51,993 bases of DNA from Candidatus Saccharimonadota bacterium (lineage in GTDB: Bacteria; Patescibacteriota; Saccharimonadia; Saccharimonadales; Saccharimonadaceae), in contig JAUNHY010000008.1 in assembly GCA_030523715.1 (NCBI GenBank), positions 1 to 51,993 of the forward strand, read 5' to 3'. The notes beneath the pieces were generated by a model. The model was given only the letters and a program-made list of their open reading frames with translations, did no database searches and was not told where the DNA came from. Positions 40,157 through 49,110 of this stretch are shown here, piece by piece (position 1 is the first letter of the stretch; the number at the start of each line of letters is the position of its first letter). The position numbers and the translations under genes were made by a program.

Positions 40157-41773
40157 CTTCACACTTTTATCTGTAACATCGAATTTCTCAATATACGCGC
40201 CAATCAACAAACGCGTCTGCGAATAGAGCGCACAACACGACGTGTACACGAGCGCAATCGCTGGCGCCATCACCCACTGCAACACCATAATTATCTTTTT
40301 AGTACTACGATACTTCTTTGGGCGCGGCGGCAACATCTTAATCGATAAGATTATCGACGCAAACAAACTCATCATTGCAATCGTCTGGATATAGCTCACC
40401 ACTACCGGCAAGTTATGTGCTAACAAATCACGCGACCCAAAATTAAACAGCAACGGCACCCAACCGCCAAAAGCTACAATTGGCGCAAACGCCGCCATCG
40501 TCGTATGACCATCAAGTAAACGAATGAACTTTGGCACTAGCGATAATAAGCGCACCGTTCTATCCTTCGAAAATAGATAATCACCCACATAAGCCACGTC
40601 GCTTGCGCCATAATCCCAGCGCCTCAACTGCATCCACTGCGCCTTCAGCGTCTTCAGAAAAGTATTCGATAACACCGCATCTTGATAAATTGGCGCACGA
40701 ATCGGCAATACCTCAAAATTCCCATCAAAATAGAATAACGAACGCCAATACTGATGCCCATCCTCAGTAATCGTGTGTACGCTCCAAAAATTCATCTCTA
40801 CTAACGCATCTAGTGGCTGCGAATGTGAGGCGAAATTACGCAAAGTATGCGGTCGCATCGTACAAATCAGGTTCCAGAACGAGTTCGTACAAGCTACCAC
40901 GCGCGTAATCGACGGCGCATCCCAAATATTATTCGTGAATATCGACACTGGCTGATAAGCCAAACGTTTGCGATCTTCGTGCACCACAAACTCGTACGCA
41001 ACCTGATCGAAATAACACGGATGCGGTCTATTATCGCAATCCAAAGTAGTCACAATTACATCGCGGTAACGTAAGCCCTGCTCTTTTACATATTTTTTCA
41101 GCACGCGTCCAGCATTCGTAATATTTCCACCCTTACCAATCACTTCACCCGGAATATCCGCCGGATGCTTTGCTAAAATAAACGCACCAAACTTATTCTT
41201 ATAATTTTTTTCTAGAATCGTCGCGACTTTTTCTGTAGCCGGACCGCCCCGCTCTTCGTAAGCGATAATTACAATCATGCGATCTTTTGGATACGTCGTC
41301 GCCACTACACTATCCAAAGTTGGCGCCAGCACATCCAGTGTCTCGTTGTACATAGTAATAATTACTGCATGATAAATCTGGCTTGGCTTTGGGAAATACC
41401 CCTCTTCCGCCGCTGCCATCATGCAAAGATTCTGCAAATGTTTATCATAGCCATATTCATTTTTGTGCGTGTGCGCCAAGCGCTCATAGCTCGCTTCTGG
41501 GTCTTCAAGGTCTTTCAACCGTTTTAACCAATCAACCTTCACGCCTTTATTCATAATGTTGTAACCCTGCACCACGCGTATGGCCACCCCAATCGCTTTC
41601 ACGAGCGTAATAATTACAATCAATAATATATATGTCGAACCAAGCACTGGCGAAATCGCCGAAAGACCAAACAGCAGCAAAAACATGCCATACGAAATGA
41701 ACGCCGGCAGCATCTCAAAAAATCGATAGCGCGGCGTGCGCTTGCCCGTTTGAATCTCGCGAACTTTCGACAT
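40151..41773 (-). CDS. Processive family 2 membrane glycosyltransferase
   Basis: 540 residues. Two membrane helices at about 20-65, then a cytosolic GT-A domain (about 125-400) and four to five C-terminal helices. Motifs: VIITMYNET at the start of the domain, TTLDCDNRPHP (DxD for UDP-sugar and metal), TEDGHQYW (TED, catalytic Asp) and QLRRWDYGA (QxxRW). These mark processive or polyprenyl-type GT2 enzymes such as cellulose or hyaluronan synthases. Product unknown; a surface polysaccharide or lipid-linked glycan is likely. It starts at the TAATG overlap with the small membrane protein upstream, with GAGAAGG as ribosome-binding site. Confidence 0.9.
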   Translation of the reverse strand: MSKVREIQTGKRTPRYRFFEMLPAFISYGMFLLLFGLSAISPVLGSTYILLIVIITLVKAIGVAIRVVQGYNIMNKGVKVDWLKRLKDLEDPEASYERLAHTHKNEYGYDKHLQNLCMMAAAEEGYFPKPSQIYHAVIITMYNETLDVLAPTLDSVVATTYPKDRMIVIIAYEERGGPATEKVATILEKNYKNKFGAFILAKHPADIPGEVIGKGGNITNAGRVLKKYVKEQGLRYRDVIVTTLDCDNRPHPCYFDQVAYEFVVHEDRKRLAYQPVSIFTNNIWDAPSITRVVACTNSFWNLICTMRPHTLRNFASHSQPLDALVEMNFWSVHTITEDGHQYWRSLFYFDGNFEVLPIRAPIYQDAVLSNTFLKTLKAQWMQLRRWDYGASDVAYVGDYLFSKDRTVRLLSLVPKFIRLLDGHTTMAAFAPIVAFGGWVPLLFNFGSRDLLAHNLPVVVSYIQTIAMMSLFASIILSIKMLPPRPKKYRSTKKIIMVLQWVMAPAIALVYTSCCALYSQTRLLIGAYIEKFDVTDKSVKK

Positions 41774-42159
41774 TAACCTTCTCCGATAATACTCAGCAAA
41801 AACTTAATTGCAATCACCGTAATTGCAATGCTCACCCCTAAAAACAAACGTGCAATATCTTTTCCACGCTTCGTATATAACTTTACACTTAGAAGGTTAT
41901 GCCCAATCCCCAACGTTACCGCGATAATCGAAAAAGAAATCAAATACCACCAATAGCTCGAAGAGTAACCATTGCTAATATCCGAGTAACGCGCATATAC
42001 CTTTGGGCGACTCGGGTTCAGATTAATAATCGGCAACACAAACAAAACGGCGGCAATCAAAAACTGCGCCGCAATCCACCAGAACAGACCGCGATCTTTC
42101 TTCCAAATCGACTTTATCTCTTCAGCTAGCTCTTTCATAGCTTTACTATATTCTACCAT
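41773..42159 (-). CDS. Small membrane protein cotranscribed with the GT2 gene
   Basis: 128 residues with three membrane helices (about 25-45, 70-90, 105-125) and a loop NLNPSRPKVYARYSDIS between the first two. Unrecognised. It overlaps the GT2 start by one base, so it is likely an accessory subunit of that enzyme (inference). ATG 42159 or ATG 42138 may be used. Confidence 0.6.
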   Translation of the reverse strand: MVEYSKAMKELAEEIKSIWKKDRGLFWWIAAQFLIAAVLFVLPIINLNPSRPKVYARYSDISNGYSSSYWWYLISFSIIAVTLGIGHNLLSVKLYTKRGKDIARLFLGVSIAITVIAIKFLLSIIGEG

Positions 42160-42267
42160 AATCGCCCCAAAAGTATAATTCTTACGCTTATCGCGGCAAT
42201 TTCAGAATTTTCAGCTCAATTTCAATCACGCCTGCTATTCTAAGAGAATCATTAAGGAGATTATTAT

Positions 42268-42822
42268 ATGAATAATTCGAAACGATTAACTGCAAATATT
42301 ATCATGTTTATTGCGCTCATCGCGCTTGGCGCCGCCGCAACTTTTACAATTATTGACGGAGTTAATACATCAAGCGCAGCTCCAACCAGTCAATCACGCT
42401 CATTCCGTAGCGGAAACGGCAATATGATACCACAAATGGATGGAGAGATACCAGAAGTACCATCCGACGATGGCGGCACCCCACCAGAAATGCCGAGCGA
42501 CGAAAATCAAGACGGCACCAACACTACTCCGCAAGCTCCAGAAAATAATAAACAGTGGCGCAACCGCCGCAGTGACGCCGAAGCGGACACTGGGACCGAA
42601 GAAACAACCAGTTTTCAGCTCACAGATGCCGAAATTACTACGACTCCAAATGCAGAGCTGACGACCATATCGACCGACATGCAAGCTCCTAGCGATAATA
42701 GTCACACTATCATTAGTTATCTTCTAGTTGGCGTCGAATTCTTCGCAATGGGCACCATCGTTACTTATTTACTACTTTCCCGCTTCAACAGCTATAGTCC
42801 AAAAGAAGTTGTCAAAAAGTAA
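42268..42822 (+). CDS. Bitopic membrane protein with Pro/Asp/Gln-rich extracellular linker
   Basis: 184 residues. N-terminal membrane helix (about 9-30), then about 110 residues of low complexity (PEVPSDDGGTPPEMPSDE, TPQAPENNKQ), then a second helix (about 146-168) and a short basic tail. The middle part probably lies outside the cell as a flexible loop. No domain recognised. AAGGAGA precedes the ATG. It is divergent from the GT2 operon and lies just before the Fur-family promoter. Confidence 0.6.
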   Translation: MNNSKRLTANIIMFIALIALGAAATFTIIDGVNTSSAAPTSQSRSFRSGNGNMIPQMDGEIPEVPSDDGGTPPEMPSDENQDGTNTTPQAPENNKQWRNRRSDAEADTGTEETTSFQLTDAEITTTPNAELTTISTDMQAPSDNSHTIISYLLVGVEFFAMGTIVTYLLLSRFNSYSPKEVVKK

Positions 42823-42844
42823 TTCGGCATTATCCGAAAAATAA

Positions 42845-42873
42845 ATGAAAATGGGAATAATTCCCATTTTCAT
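42845..42873 (+). promoter_or_regulatory. Zur/Fur-family operator
   Basis: Perfect palindrome ATGAAAATGGGAAT-A-ATTCCCATTTTCAT centred on 42859. Its core TGGGAAT-A-ATTCCCA has the 7-1-7 layout of Fur, Zur and PerR boxes (xxxAATnATTxxx). It covers the -35 TTCCCA (42861-42866) of the promoter for the Fur-family gene and zinc transporter. Confidence 0.75.
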
Positions 42874-42889
42874 TTATTCATGCTACTCT
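42861..42889 (+). promoter_or_regulatory. Leaderless promoter of the zur-znuACB operon
   Basis: -35 TTCCCA (42861-42866), 17-bp spacer ending in TG-C, extended -10 TACTCT (42884-42889). The ATG at 42896 lies 6 nt after the -10 and there is no Shine-Dalgarno. Confidence 0.6.
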
Positions 42890-42895
42890 ATAAAT

Positions 42896-43297
42896 ATGTC
42901 CGCAAAATATCATTCCACGAATAAAGAATTCCTACTCGAGCTAATCCAGCACTTCCCAGCATCATTTACTATTAAAGACATCGAAGATTCTCTTTCCGAA
43001 CATAATATCAGTATTAGCACCAGCACAATCTACCGCATCTTTGACGATTTTCTCGCCGACGGCATCGTTTCAAAAAATCTCGGCGAAAACAGCACCGCCA
43101 TTTTTCGCTATTTAGAGCCCTGCACCAAAAAAGATCACGGCTATCTCGAATGCATTAAATGCCATCATGTTTTTCATATTGACTGCGACCACATCAGCAA
43201 GCTCTCCCGTCACCTATCCAAAGAACATAACTTCCAAATCGTTAATAGTAACTTAACTATCAGCGGCATTTGCGCCGACTGTCAGGAGCAAGCATGA
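42896..43297 (+). CDS. zur: Fur-family metalloregulator, probable zinc uptake regulator
   Basis: 133 residues. N-terminal winged helix with recognition segment ISTSTIYRIFDDFLADGIV (about 41-59), then the dimerisation domain with HGYLECIKCHHVFHIDCDHI. The pair CIKC and the C-terminal CADC form the structural Cys4 zinc site, and His/Asp/Cys residues around HIDCDH match the sensing site. Zinc specificity is inferred from the operon, because znuA, znuC and znuB follow at once. An upstream in-frame ATG at 42845 lies inside the operator, so ATG 42896 is chosen. Its TGA stop overlaps the znuA ATG (ATGA). Confidence 0.88.
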   Translation: MSAKYHSTNKEFLLELIQHFPASFTIKDIEDSLSEHNISISTSTIYRIFDDFLADGIVSKNLGENSTAIFRYLEPCTKKDHGYLECIKCHHVFHIDCDHISKLSRHLSKEHNFQIVNSNLTISGICADCQEQA

Positions 43298-44232
43298 AAC
43301 GTTTTATTGGTCCAGCAATCATTATTTTAGTAATCGCACTATTTGTCGTGATGGTCGTCACAAGCAAAACCAACAAGGCCGAAAGTGAGTATATCGAAAT
43401 ATACGCTACCTCCTATCCTTCTTATGATTTTGCGCGCGCTATCGTCAAGGACACGCATATATCCGTCCAGCAAATAATTACACCCGGCACCGACTTACAT
43501 AGTTTTGAGCCAGCTCCAGAAGATTTACTATATTTAAACAAATCCAAAATCATCGTCGCCACCTGTGGCGAGTCCGAAAAATGGCTTGATGATATTTCCG
43601 CCTTTATTGATGCCGAAAAAACCGAGAAAATCTGCATTATGGACTATGTCGATGCGGCCAAAGAAGGCAATAAAAATATCCTCCAGCCAGAGGAAAAAAC
43701 TACAGACGAATATGACGAGCATGTTTGGGCTAGCCCAAAGAACGCTATCAAAATTGTTAAAGCCCTCAAAGAACGCATTAAAACCGTCTTCCCGGAGCAA
43801 TCGGAACAAATTGATAAAAATACCGACGAATACATCTCGAAATTAGAAGAGCTCGACAAATCATTTGAAAAACTCGCCCAATCCGCCACCAAACCTCTCA
43901 TCGTCGCCGATCGTTTTCCATTCTATTATCTAGTTCACGATTACAATCTTGATTATTACGCCGCCTTCCCGGGCTGCGCCGAAGAATCTGAAGCCTCCGC
44001 CAGCACCATCGCTAAACTCATCGACATCGTCAAAGAAAAACAAATCAGCACCATCTTCACGATTGAACTTTCGGACCAAAAAGTTGCCAAAACTATCGCT
44101 GAAGCTACCGGCGCAGAAGTCTCTATTCTTCATTCTGCGCACAACATTTCCTCCAACGATTACGAGAATGGCGCAACTTATTACGACCTCATGAAATACA
44201 ATTTAGGTATTTTAGAAAAGGCTCTAAAATGA
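43294..44232 (+). CDS. znuA: Zinc ABC transporter substrate-binding protein
   Basis: 312 residues. One N-terminal hydrophobic segment (about 4-24) acts as signal or anchor; there is no lipobox Cys, so it may stay membrane-anchored. Cluster 9 binding-protein features: GTDLHSFEPAPEDL (first His), DEHVWASPKN (second His), SDQKVAKTIAEATGAEV and SILHSAH near the C terminus. The His usually found in the AFxYF region is replaced in DRFPFYYLVHDY. A His-rich loop typical of many ZnuA is missing. It starts inside the Fur-family stop (ATGA) and its own stop overlaps znuC in the same way. Confidence 0.88.
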   Translation: MKRFIGPAIIILVIALFVVMVVTSKTNKAESEYIEIYATSYPSYDFARAIVKDTHISVQQIITPGTDLHSFEPAPEDLLYLNKSKIIVATCGESEKWLDDISAFIDAEKTEKICIMDYVDAAKEGNKNILQPEEKTTDEYDEHVWASPKNAIKIVKALKERIKTVFPEQSEQIDKNTDEYISKLEELDKSFEKLAQSATKPLIVADRFPFYYLVHDYNLDYYAAFPGCAEESEASASTIAKLIDIVKEKQISTIFTIELSDQKVAKTIAEATGAEVSILHSAHNISSNDYENGATYYDLMKYNLGILEKALK

Positions 44233-44903
44233 GTTTAATTAAAGCCGAGAAACTCAGCCTATATTACGGCAATCACCGCATTATTGATAGTTTAAATTTC
44301 GCTATCAATGCAGGAGATTTTTTATGCATTGTCGGTCCAAACGGCAGCGGTAAAACTACCCTGCTCAAAGCCCTACTTGGCGAAATTAAGCCAAAATCTG
44401 GCAAAATCTCTTTCGACAAATCCATCCAGCCAAATTTTATTGGATATATGCCTCAAGAGAACCACATCGACCGTAATTTCCCCGCTACCGCCTATGAAAT
44501 TATTTCTACTGGCGTGCTTAATCGCGGCTTATTTATTAGCTCCGATTCTAAAAAAACCATCGAATCGAACATCAAATTGCTTAACATCGAAAATATTGCT
44601 AAGAAAAACTTTTCCGAATTATCCGGCGGTCAACGTCAAAAAGTTCTGCTTGCGCGCGCACTATGTGCTACCCAAAAGTTATTAATTCTCGACGAGGCTT
44701 CCAACAACCTTGATTATTCCAGCAAGCAATCATTTTACAAGTTACTCAAAAAATTAAACGCTGAGCACGAGTTAACTATCATTATGGTCACACATGACCT
44801 TGACCACAAAAACCTACTTGGCAATAAAATCCTCTCACTCGATCACGATAACCCATTCTTTGGCTTAACCGCCGATTATGTCAGGAGGATTCATGCTCAC
44901 TAA
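44229..44903 (+). CDS. znuC: Zinc ABC transporter ATP-binding protein
   Basis: 224 residues. Walker A GPNGSGKTT (about 36-44), Q-loop YMPQE, ABC signature ELSGGQRQKVLLARAL, Walker B LLILDEASNNLD and switch His in MVTHDLDH. Typical for the cluster of metal-type ABC ATPases. Overlaps znuA by ATGA and the start region of znuB by 11 nt. Confidence 0.93.
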   Translation: MSLIKAEKLSLYYGNHRIIDSLNFAINAGDFLCIVGPNGSGKTTLLKALLGEIKPKSGKISFDKSIQPNFIGYMPQENHIDRNFPATAYEIISTGVLNRGLFISSDSKKTIESNIKLLNIENIAKKNFSELSGGQRQKVLLARALCATQKLLILDEASNNLDYSSKQSFYKLLKKLNAEHELTIIMVTHDLDHKNLLGNKILSLDHDNPFFGLTADYVRRIHAH

Positions 44904-45705
44904 TATTATTGAGATGTTCTCTTACGCATTTATCGTGCGTGCCTTTATCGCCGGACTTGCCATTTCCATTTGCGCCGCTTTGCTTGGCACCAATCTTGTT
45001 TTACGCAAACAGTCCATGATTAGCGATGGTCTTTCGCATGTTGCTTTTGGTGCCACTATCGTCGCACTTGCCCTTGGTTTTGCGCCACTCGAGTTTACCA
45101 TCCCGGTCGTCATTATTGCTTCTTACTTAATTCTTCAAATCAACAACCGCCGCAACATTAATGCCGACGCCGCTATCGCCATCCTCTCCGCTTCCGCGCT
45201 TGCTACTGGCATCATCGTCAACTCGCTCATAAAAGGCGTAAATATTGATATTAATTCCTATTTATTTGGCAGCATTCTCGCCATTTCTACTCACGATCTA
45301 GTCATCACGCTCGTCGCAACGGTTATCATTTTCGCGCTCTACATCATTTTTTACCGCCAAATTTTTGCCATCACATTAGACGAAACTTTCGCCAAAGCCA
45401 TTGGAATTAAAACTAAACTCTATAACGCCATTCTCGCCGCACTCTGTTCTGTTATTATCGTACTAGGCATGCGCATGCTCGGTGCACTCCTCATTTCTAG
45501 TCTTATTATTTTCCCTTGCCTTTCTGCCATTCGCCTTACGCACAGTTTCAAAACTACCGCCGTTGTTTCTGTCATTCTTTCCATCGTTTGTTTCATTTTT
45601 GGTATTTTTGCGTCATATTTTTATAACCTTCCGACTGGCGCCACTATCGTCATCGCAAATCTTATCTGTTTCCTTCTAAGCGTGATATATAATAAATTCA
45701 GATGA
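44893..45705 (+). CDS. znuB: Zinc ABC transporter permease (ABC-3 family)
   Basis: 270 residues with eight to nine membrane helices. Family block GTNLVLRKQSMISDGLSHVA and the late motif MRMLGALLISSLIIFPCLSA are typical of ABC-3 metal permeases. ATG 44893 is chosen because AGGAGG lies 5 nt before it inside the znuC end. Its TGA overlaps the following acyltransferase start in ATGA. Confidence 0.92.
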   Translation: MLTNIIEMFSYAFIVRAFIAGLAISICAALLGTNLVLRKQSMISDGLSHVAFGATIVALALGFAPLEFTIPVVIIASYLILQINNRRNINADAAIAILSASALATGIIVNSLIKGVNIDINSYLFGSILAISTHDLVITLVATVIIFALYIIFYRQIFAITLDETFAKAIGIKTKLYNAILAALCSVIIVLGMRMLGALLISSLIIFPCLSAIRLTHSFKTTAVVSVILSIVCFIFGIFASYFYNLPTGATIVIANLICFLLSVIYNKFR

Positions 45706-46469
45706 GCGAAGTGAGATATTACAAATCTTTCGACCAAGATTTTGCCGAAACTCGCAACCAAGATTATAAGTTGCCAAAAGACTACAAGTGGATTCATAAA
45801 AATCCTATTTATAATTTCTTTTCTCTAATTCTTTATATTCTCGTAGTTGTACTTGATCTTGTTTACATGAAACTTTTCGCTCACACGACCGTCAAAAATC
45901 GCCACCTCCTTATCAAAGCCAAGCTTCACGGTGGTTATTATTTATATTCTAATCACACGATTCTTTTCGGCGACGTCGTAAATCCATTCGCTATTACTTT
46001 TCCGACTCATCCTTATATAATTTGCAGTCCATCCAACCTTGGTATTCCCGTTGTCGGTAAATGGCTACCGATGGCCGGCGCTTTGCCAATCCCGGACAAT
46101 CTTCGTGACATGAAAAAATTCACTGAGGCTGTTGGCAAACGTATTAAGCAACGTAATGCTATTGTCATTTATCCAGAAAGTCATCTTTGGCCGTATTACA
46201 CCAAAATTCGCCCATATACCGAAGCGGCTTTTCATTTTCCACTTAAATATCCAGCTCCTGTTTATGTTGCCACTTCTACTTTCAAAAAGAGCCTCTTCTA
46301 CAAAAAACCTAAAATTACTATCTACCTAGACGGGCCATTTTACCCAGACGATGAACTTCCGCGTAAAGAAGCTCAAAACAAACTTCACTATATGGTTCAA
46401 AAAACCATGGAACGCCGTGCCAAGCACAGTACTTATGAATTTATTTCTTACCGGAAGAAGACTTCTTAA
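45702..46469 (+). CDS. PlsC-type acyltransferase
   Basis: 255 residues. One membrane helix at about 38-60, then the acyltransferase motifs SNHTILFGD (NHx4D, catalytic His and Asp), LPMAGALPIPDN (block II-like) and IVIYPESHLW (block III). Members transfer acyl groups from acyl-CoA or acyl-ACP to lipid or sugar hydroxyls. It is coupled to znuB by an ATGA overlap although unrelated in function, and its 3' end overlaps the next, convergent acyltransferase gene by 29 nt. Confidence 0.85.
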   Translation: MSEVRYYKSFDQDFAETRNQDYKLPKDYKWIHKNPIYNFFSLILYILVVVLDLVYMKLFAHTTVKNRHLLIKAKLHGGYYLYSNHTILFGDVVNPFAITFPTHPYIICSPSNLGIPVVGKWLPMAGALPIPDNLRDMKKFTEAVGKRIKQRNAIVIYPESHLWPYYTKIRPYTEAAFHFPLKYPAPVYVATSTFKKSLFYKKPKITIYLDGPFYPDDELPRKEAQNKLHYMVQKTMERRAKHSTYEFISYRKKTS

Positions 46470-47322
46470 CTTTATATCCAGCAATATCCGAATAATCGAA
46501 CTTGTAATCTAATTTTTCGCGGTAACATTTTTCGTAACAGGCCACCCGCTCTTCGTAATCTTTTTCGGCCATTTCCTTACTATTTTGTTTATGACTCTTT
46601 TCTGGGTCAGGATAAATAATGTCAAGCACATGCACGACATATTTTAGTTTTCTAAATTGCTCATTGTCATCTTCGTCCAAATCTACCATTTCTACGAAAA
46701 TCGGCACTACTGGCGCACCAACTTGCGCTGCGAATAGATAAGTTCCCCGCTTGCATGGTCGCGGTTTTCGATAATTAAACCACATTTCTTCTTCTGGATA
46801 TATTTGCACAAATTCGCCCGCACCAACTAGTTCCTTAATCCGCGGCGTAAACTTTTTAATAATGTAATTTGGGCGCTTCAGGATTGGTATCATTTTGAGG
46901 TTATTAAAAAGGTAGCCAAGCAACCCCGTCATCGCGAAATTCGTGTCCTGTACTACGATATATGGCGTTTTATGATACTTTTTCTTCAACACCGCACGTG
47001 CAAAAATACTATCAATCGGATTAAAATGGTTTGACGTCACAATTGCGCCGCCTTTTAGCTCGTCGAGCTTTTCAAGACCATCAAATTCCGTCACATTTTT
47101 GTGCATCGCCCATACTGCATTCACCATCGCAAAGGCCGGGCGACTCTTTAAAAAATACCAAACCTTCTTATTTTGGTATTTCTCAAAATCGCCAATTACG
47201 CGGTCAATTTCTTCGTCAGAAATATTCGGATCATCCAGCTCGGCCTTCTTATTTAATTCGCCCTCTTTTACATTTTTGCGAATATTTTCAATTACCGCGC
47301 TTTTATCTCCGCCAATAATCAT
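46441..47322 (-). CDS. PlsC-type acyltransferase (second copy)
   Basis: 293 residues. VTSNHFNPIDSIFARAV (NHx4D), NLKMIPILKRPN (block II) and VQIYPEEEMWFNYRKPRP (block III) show a lysophospholipid acyltransferase-like domain, here preceded by an acidic 60-residue region with no membrane helix. The final 60 residues are charged and helical. It differs clearly from the plus-strand copy, so the two probably use different acceptors. It is the last gene of the minus-strand run that begins with the acyl-AMP ligase, 2 nt after the GT8 gene. Confidence 0.85.
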   Translation of the reverse strand: MIIGGDKSAVIENIRKNVKEGELNKKAELDDPNISDEEIDRVIGDFEKYQNKKVWYFLKSRPAFAMVNAVWAMHKNVTEFDGLEKLDELKGGAIVTSNHFNPIDSIFARAVLKKKYHKTPYIVVQDTNFAMTGLLGYLFNNLKMIPILKRPNYIIKKFTPRIKELVGAGEFVQIYPEEEMWFNYRKPRPCKRGTYLFAAQVGAPVVPIFVEMVDLDEDDNEQFRKLKYVVHVLDIIYPDPEKSHKQNSKEMAEKDYEERVACYEKCYREKLDYKFDYSDIAGYKVKKSSSGKK

Positions 47323-47324
47323 TT

Positions 47325-48290
47325 CTAACTCCTTGTTTCTTTACCGCTATCAAAGATTTTCTTAAATGTTATCTCACCTTTTAGGATTTCTTCCACGCGT
47401 TCGCTCATTAGCTTCAAGCGTTCTTCATCGCCACGTACTTTTTTCTTCGTAAACGAGCGTTTTTCGCGTTCTATTTCTTTAATAAATGCCGAGCGTTTAG
47501 CATATTTCCAATAATACTCTTCATACTCCGTACCATCATAGTGCCATGGCTTAAAGAATAAGTTATAATGCACAATTTTCGGCTCATCAATATGCGTAAA
47601 ACCATTTGACGGCATCGTGTTCCATTCGTAACCAAGGTATTTTACGCGACCATTGCAAAGCGCATTTAAATAATCCTGATCTGGCGCCACCGTATCAAAA
47701 TCATACTTATTTAATAAGTAGAAGAAATGCTCACAGAACTCTTCGTCACGGAATTTTTTGAAATCCATTAACAACACGCCCGAATTGAAATACTTCTTAT
47801 GCGGAATTCCCACTGCGTCATCAAAATATTTACAGAACAATTTATTCGACTGCGTAGACATATCTGTACACGCGGCCATAATATTCCCCGCCAAGTCCAC
47901 ATTAAACAACTCCGCAATATCCGTACGCACAATAATATCACTATCAAGATAAATACCTTTGTCATATTGTGGGAACATTTCTGGTAGGAAAATGCGATAA
48001 TAGATCGTCGGTGTAAAGCAATCCGCCTTCAGACGCGTTTCTTTGCGATCCGAAATACCTTCTAGTGTCTCCTGCATCTCGGTAAAAATCAAATTAACGT
48101 AGCTCTCTTTACCCTTGTTCAATTTCTCAAGCTTTCGCATTGAGCGTCGCGTTAAGTTATGGTAGATTACGTTCACGTCGTAATCATACTTCTCGCTCGT
48201 ATTATCAATTAACGAAGCCAGAGCCGTCGAAAGATATGGCGCATAGGTCTCATCCACGGTAAAGAATACTGGCACAGTCACTTTTTTCAT
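47325..48290 (-). CDS. GT8-family glycosyltransferase
   Basis: 321 residues. N-terminal VPVFFTVDETYAPYLSTAL, catalytic DxD in GIYLDSDIIVRTDIAELF, and C-terminal region KIVHYNLFFKPWHYDG match family 8 retaining glycosyltransferases (LgtC/glycogenin-like), which transfer galactose or glucose from UDP-sugars. The protein is soluble and full length. Its ATG overlaps the stop of the other GT8 gene (4 nt). It lies with acyl-carrier genes, so a glycolipid acceptor is plausible (inference). Confidence 0.88.
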   Translation of the reverse strand: MKKVTVPVFFTVDETYAPYLSTALASLIDNTSEKYDYDVNVIYHNLTRRSMRKLEKLNKGKESYVNLIFTEMQETLEGISDRKETRLKADCFTPTIYYRIFLPEMFPQYDKGIYLDSDIIVRTDIAELFNVDLAGNIMAACTDMSTQSNKLFCKYFDDAVGIPHKKYFNSGVLLMDFKKFRDEEFCEHFFYLLNKYDFDTVAPDQDYLNALCNGRVKYLGYEWNTMPSNGFTHIDEPKIVHYNLFFKPWHYDGTEYEEYYWKYAKRSAFIKEIEREKRSFTKKKVRGDEERLKLMSERVEEILKGEITFKKIFDSGKETRS

Positions 48291-49105
48291 TCCATCACCT
48301 CATCTTTCACTTCTAAGTATTCTTCCAGCACATCGTCAAAAGCATGACAACCAAGCACATCGTGTAATTTATCAATATTCCACGGTTTAATTTTTTGAGT
48401 GTGAAACATCGGCCAAAACTTAAATGTCGTCGTAAAATGACGAAACACCGTATCGCCGTTTTCTTGTTTTTGCTCGTTGAAACGTCTGTCCACTAGTAGC
48501 TTATTTTCAGCATATAAATTCAACGACGTCTGATCTGGCAAAAGCATCTTTGCCCATTTAATACGTTTGCGCGTGCGCTCAAACAATTTCGTCTTGCGAA
48601 TCAGGTCCATGTTCATTAGCAATACACCAGAATTCATATAATTCTTCTCAAAAAAGCTGTCCGTATGAATCCAATGTTGACCATAATAATCCGCCACGCC
48701 AATCAGCTCATAGTCTTCATTATTCAGCTTGTAAAACTTCTCTGGCGCCTTCAAGGCCACCACGTCCGTATCCAAATATAATAATTTCTTTGGCAGTTCT
48801 GGAACCAAGTCCGCATATAAACGCAACAAACAATACGGCGTGAAGAATGTCGAAAGATTTGCGCGTGGCATATTCTCGCGGAAAATCTCTGTAATGTCCA
48901 AGAGCTGAATGTTATGCTTTGGGTTCTTTTTCTTTAAAATCTCATCGAGTTTTTCAATCGCTTCAAACGGAATCTGCTCATATCCTTTCAAATACATAGT
49001 TAGCACAAAAATATTCAGCACCTCCTTGGTTTGCCTGGCCAAGGATAAAACAGAAATGATTAGTCCGTCCAGGATATTCCTGTCACCACAATATAAAATA
49101 TTCAT
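48287..49105 (-). CDS. GT8-family glycosyltransferase (second copy)
   Basis: 272 residues. MNILYCGDRNILDGLIISVL at the N terminus, DxD in LLYLDTDVVALKAPEKF, then NYMNSGVLLMNMDLIRK and a C-terminal HFTTTFKFWPMFH segment. Family 8 fold, shorter than the partner. A TATAAT occurs about 14 nt upstream, giving a possible internal promoter and a very short leader. It starts 5 nt after the phosphopantetheinyl transferase gene. Confidence 0.88.
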   Translation of the reverse strand: MNILYCGDRNILDGLIISVLSLARQTKEVLNIFVLTMYLKGYEQIPFEAIEKLDEILKKKNPKHNIQLLDITEIFRENMPRANLSTFFTPYCLLRLYADLVPELPKKLLYLDTDVVALKAPEKFYKLNNEDYELIGVADYYGQHWIHTDSFFEKNYMNSGVLLMNMDLIRKTKLFERTRKRIKWAKMLLPDQTSLNLYAENKLLVDRRFNEQKQENGDTVFRHFTTTFKFWPMFHTQKIKPWNIDKLHDVLGCHAFDDVLEEYLEVKDEVME

Positions 49106-49110
49106 TAGAG

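Noticed and set aside
44878-44892. Earlier ATG for znuB at 44878
   Set aside because: AGGAGG is positioned for ATG 44893, and the earlier codons only encode the overlap with znuC.
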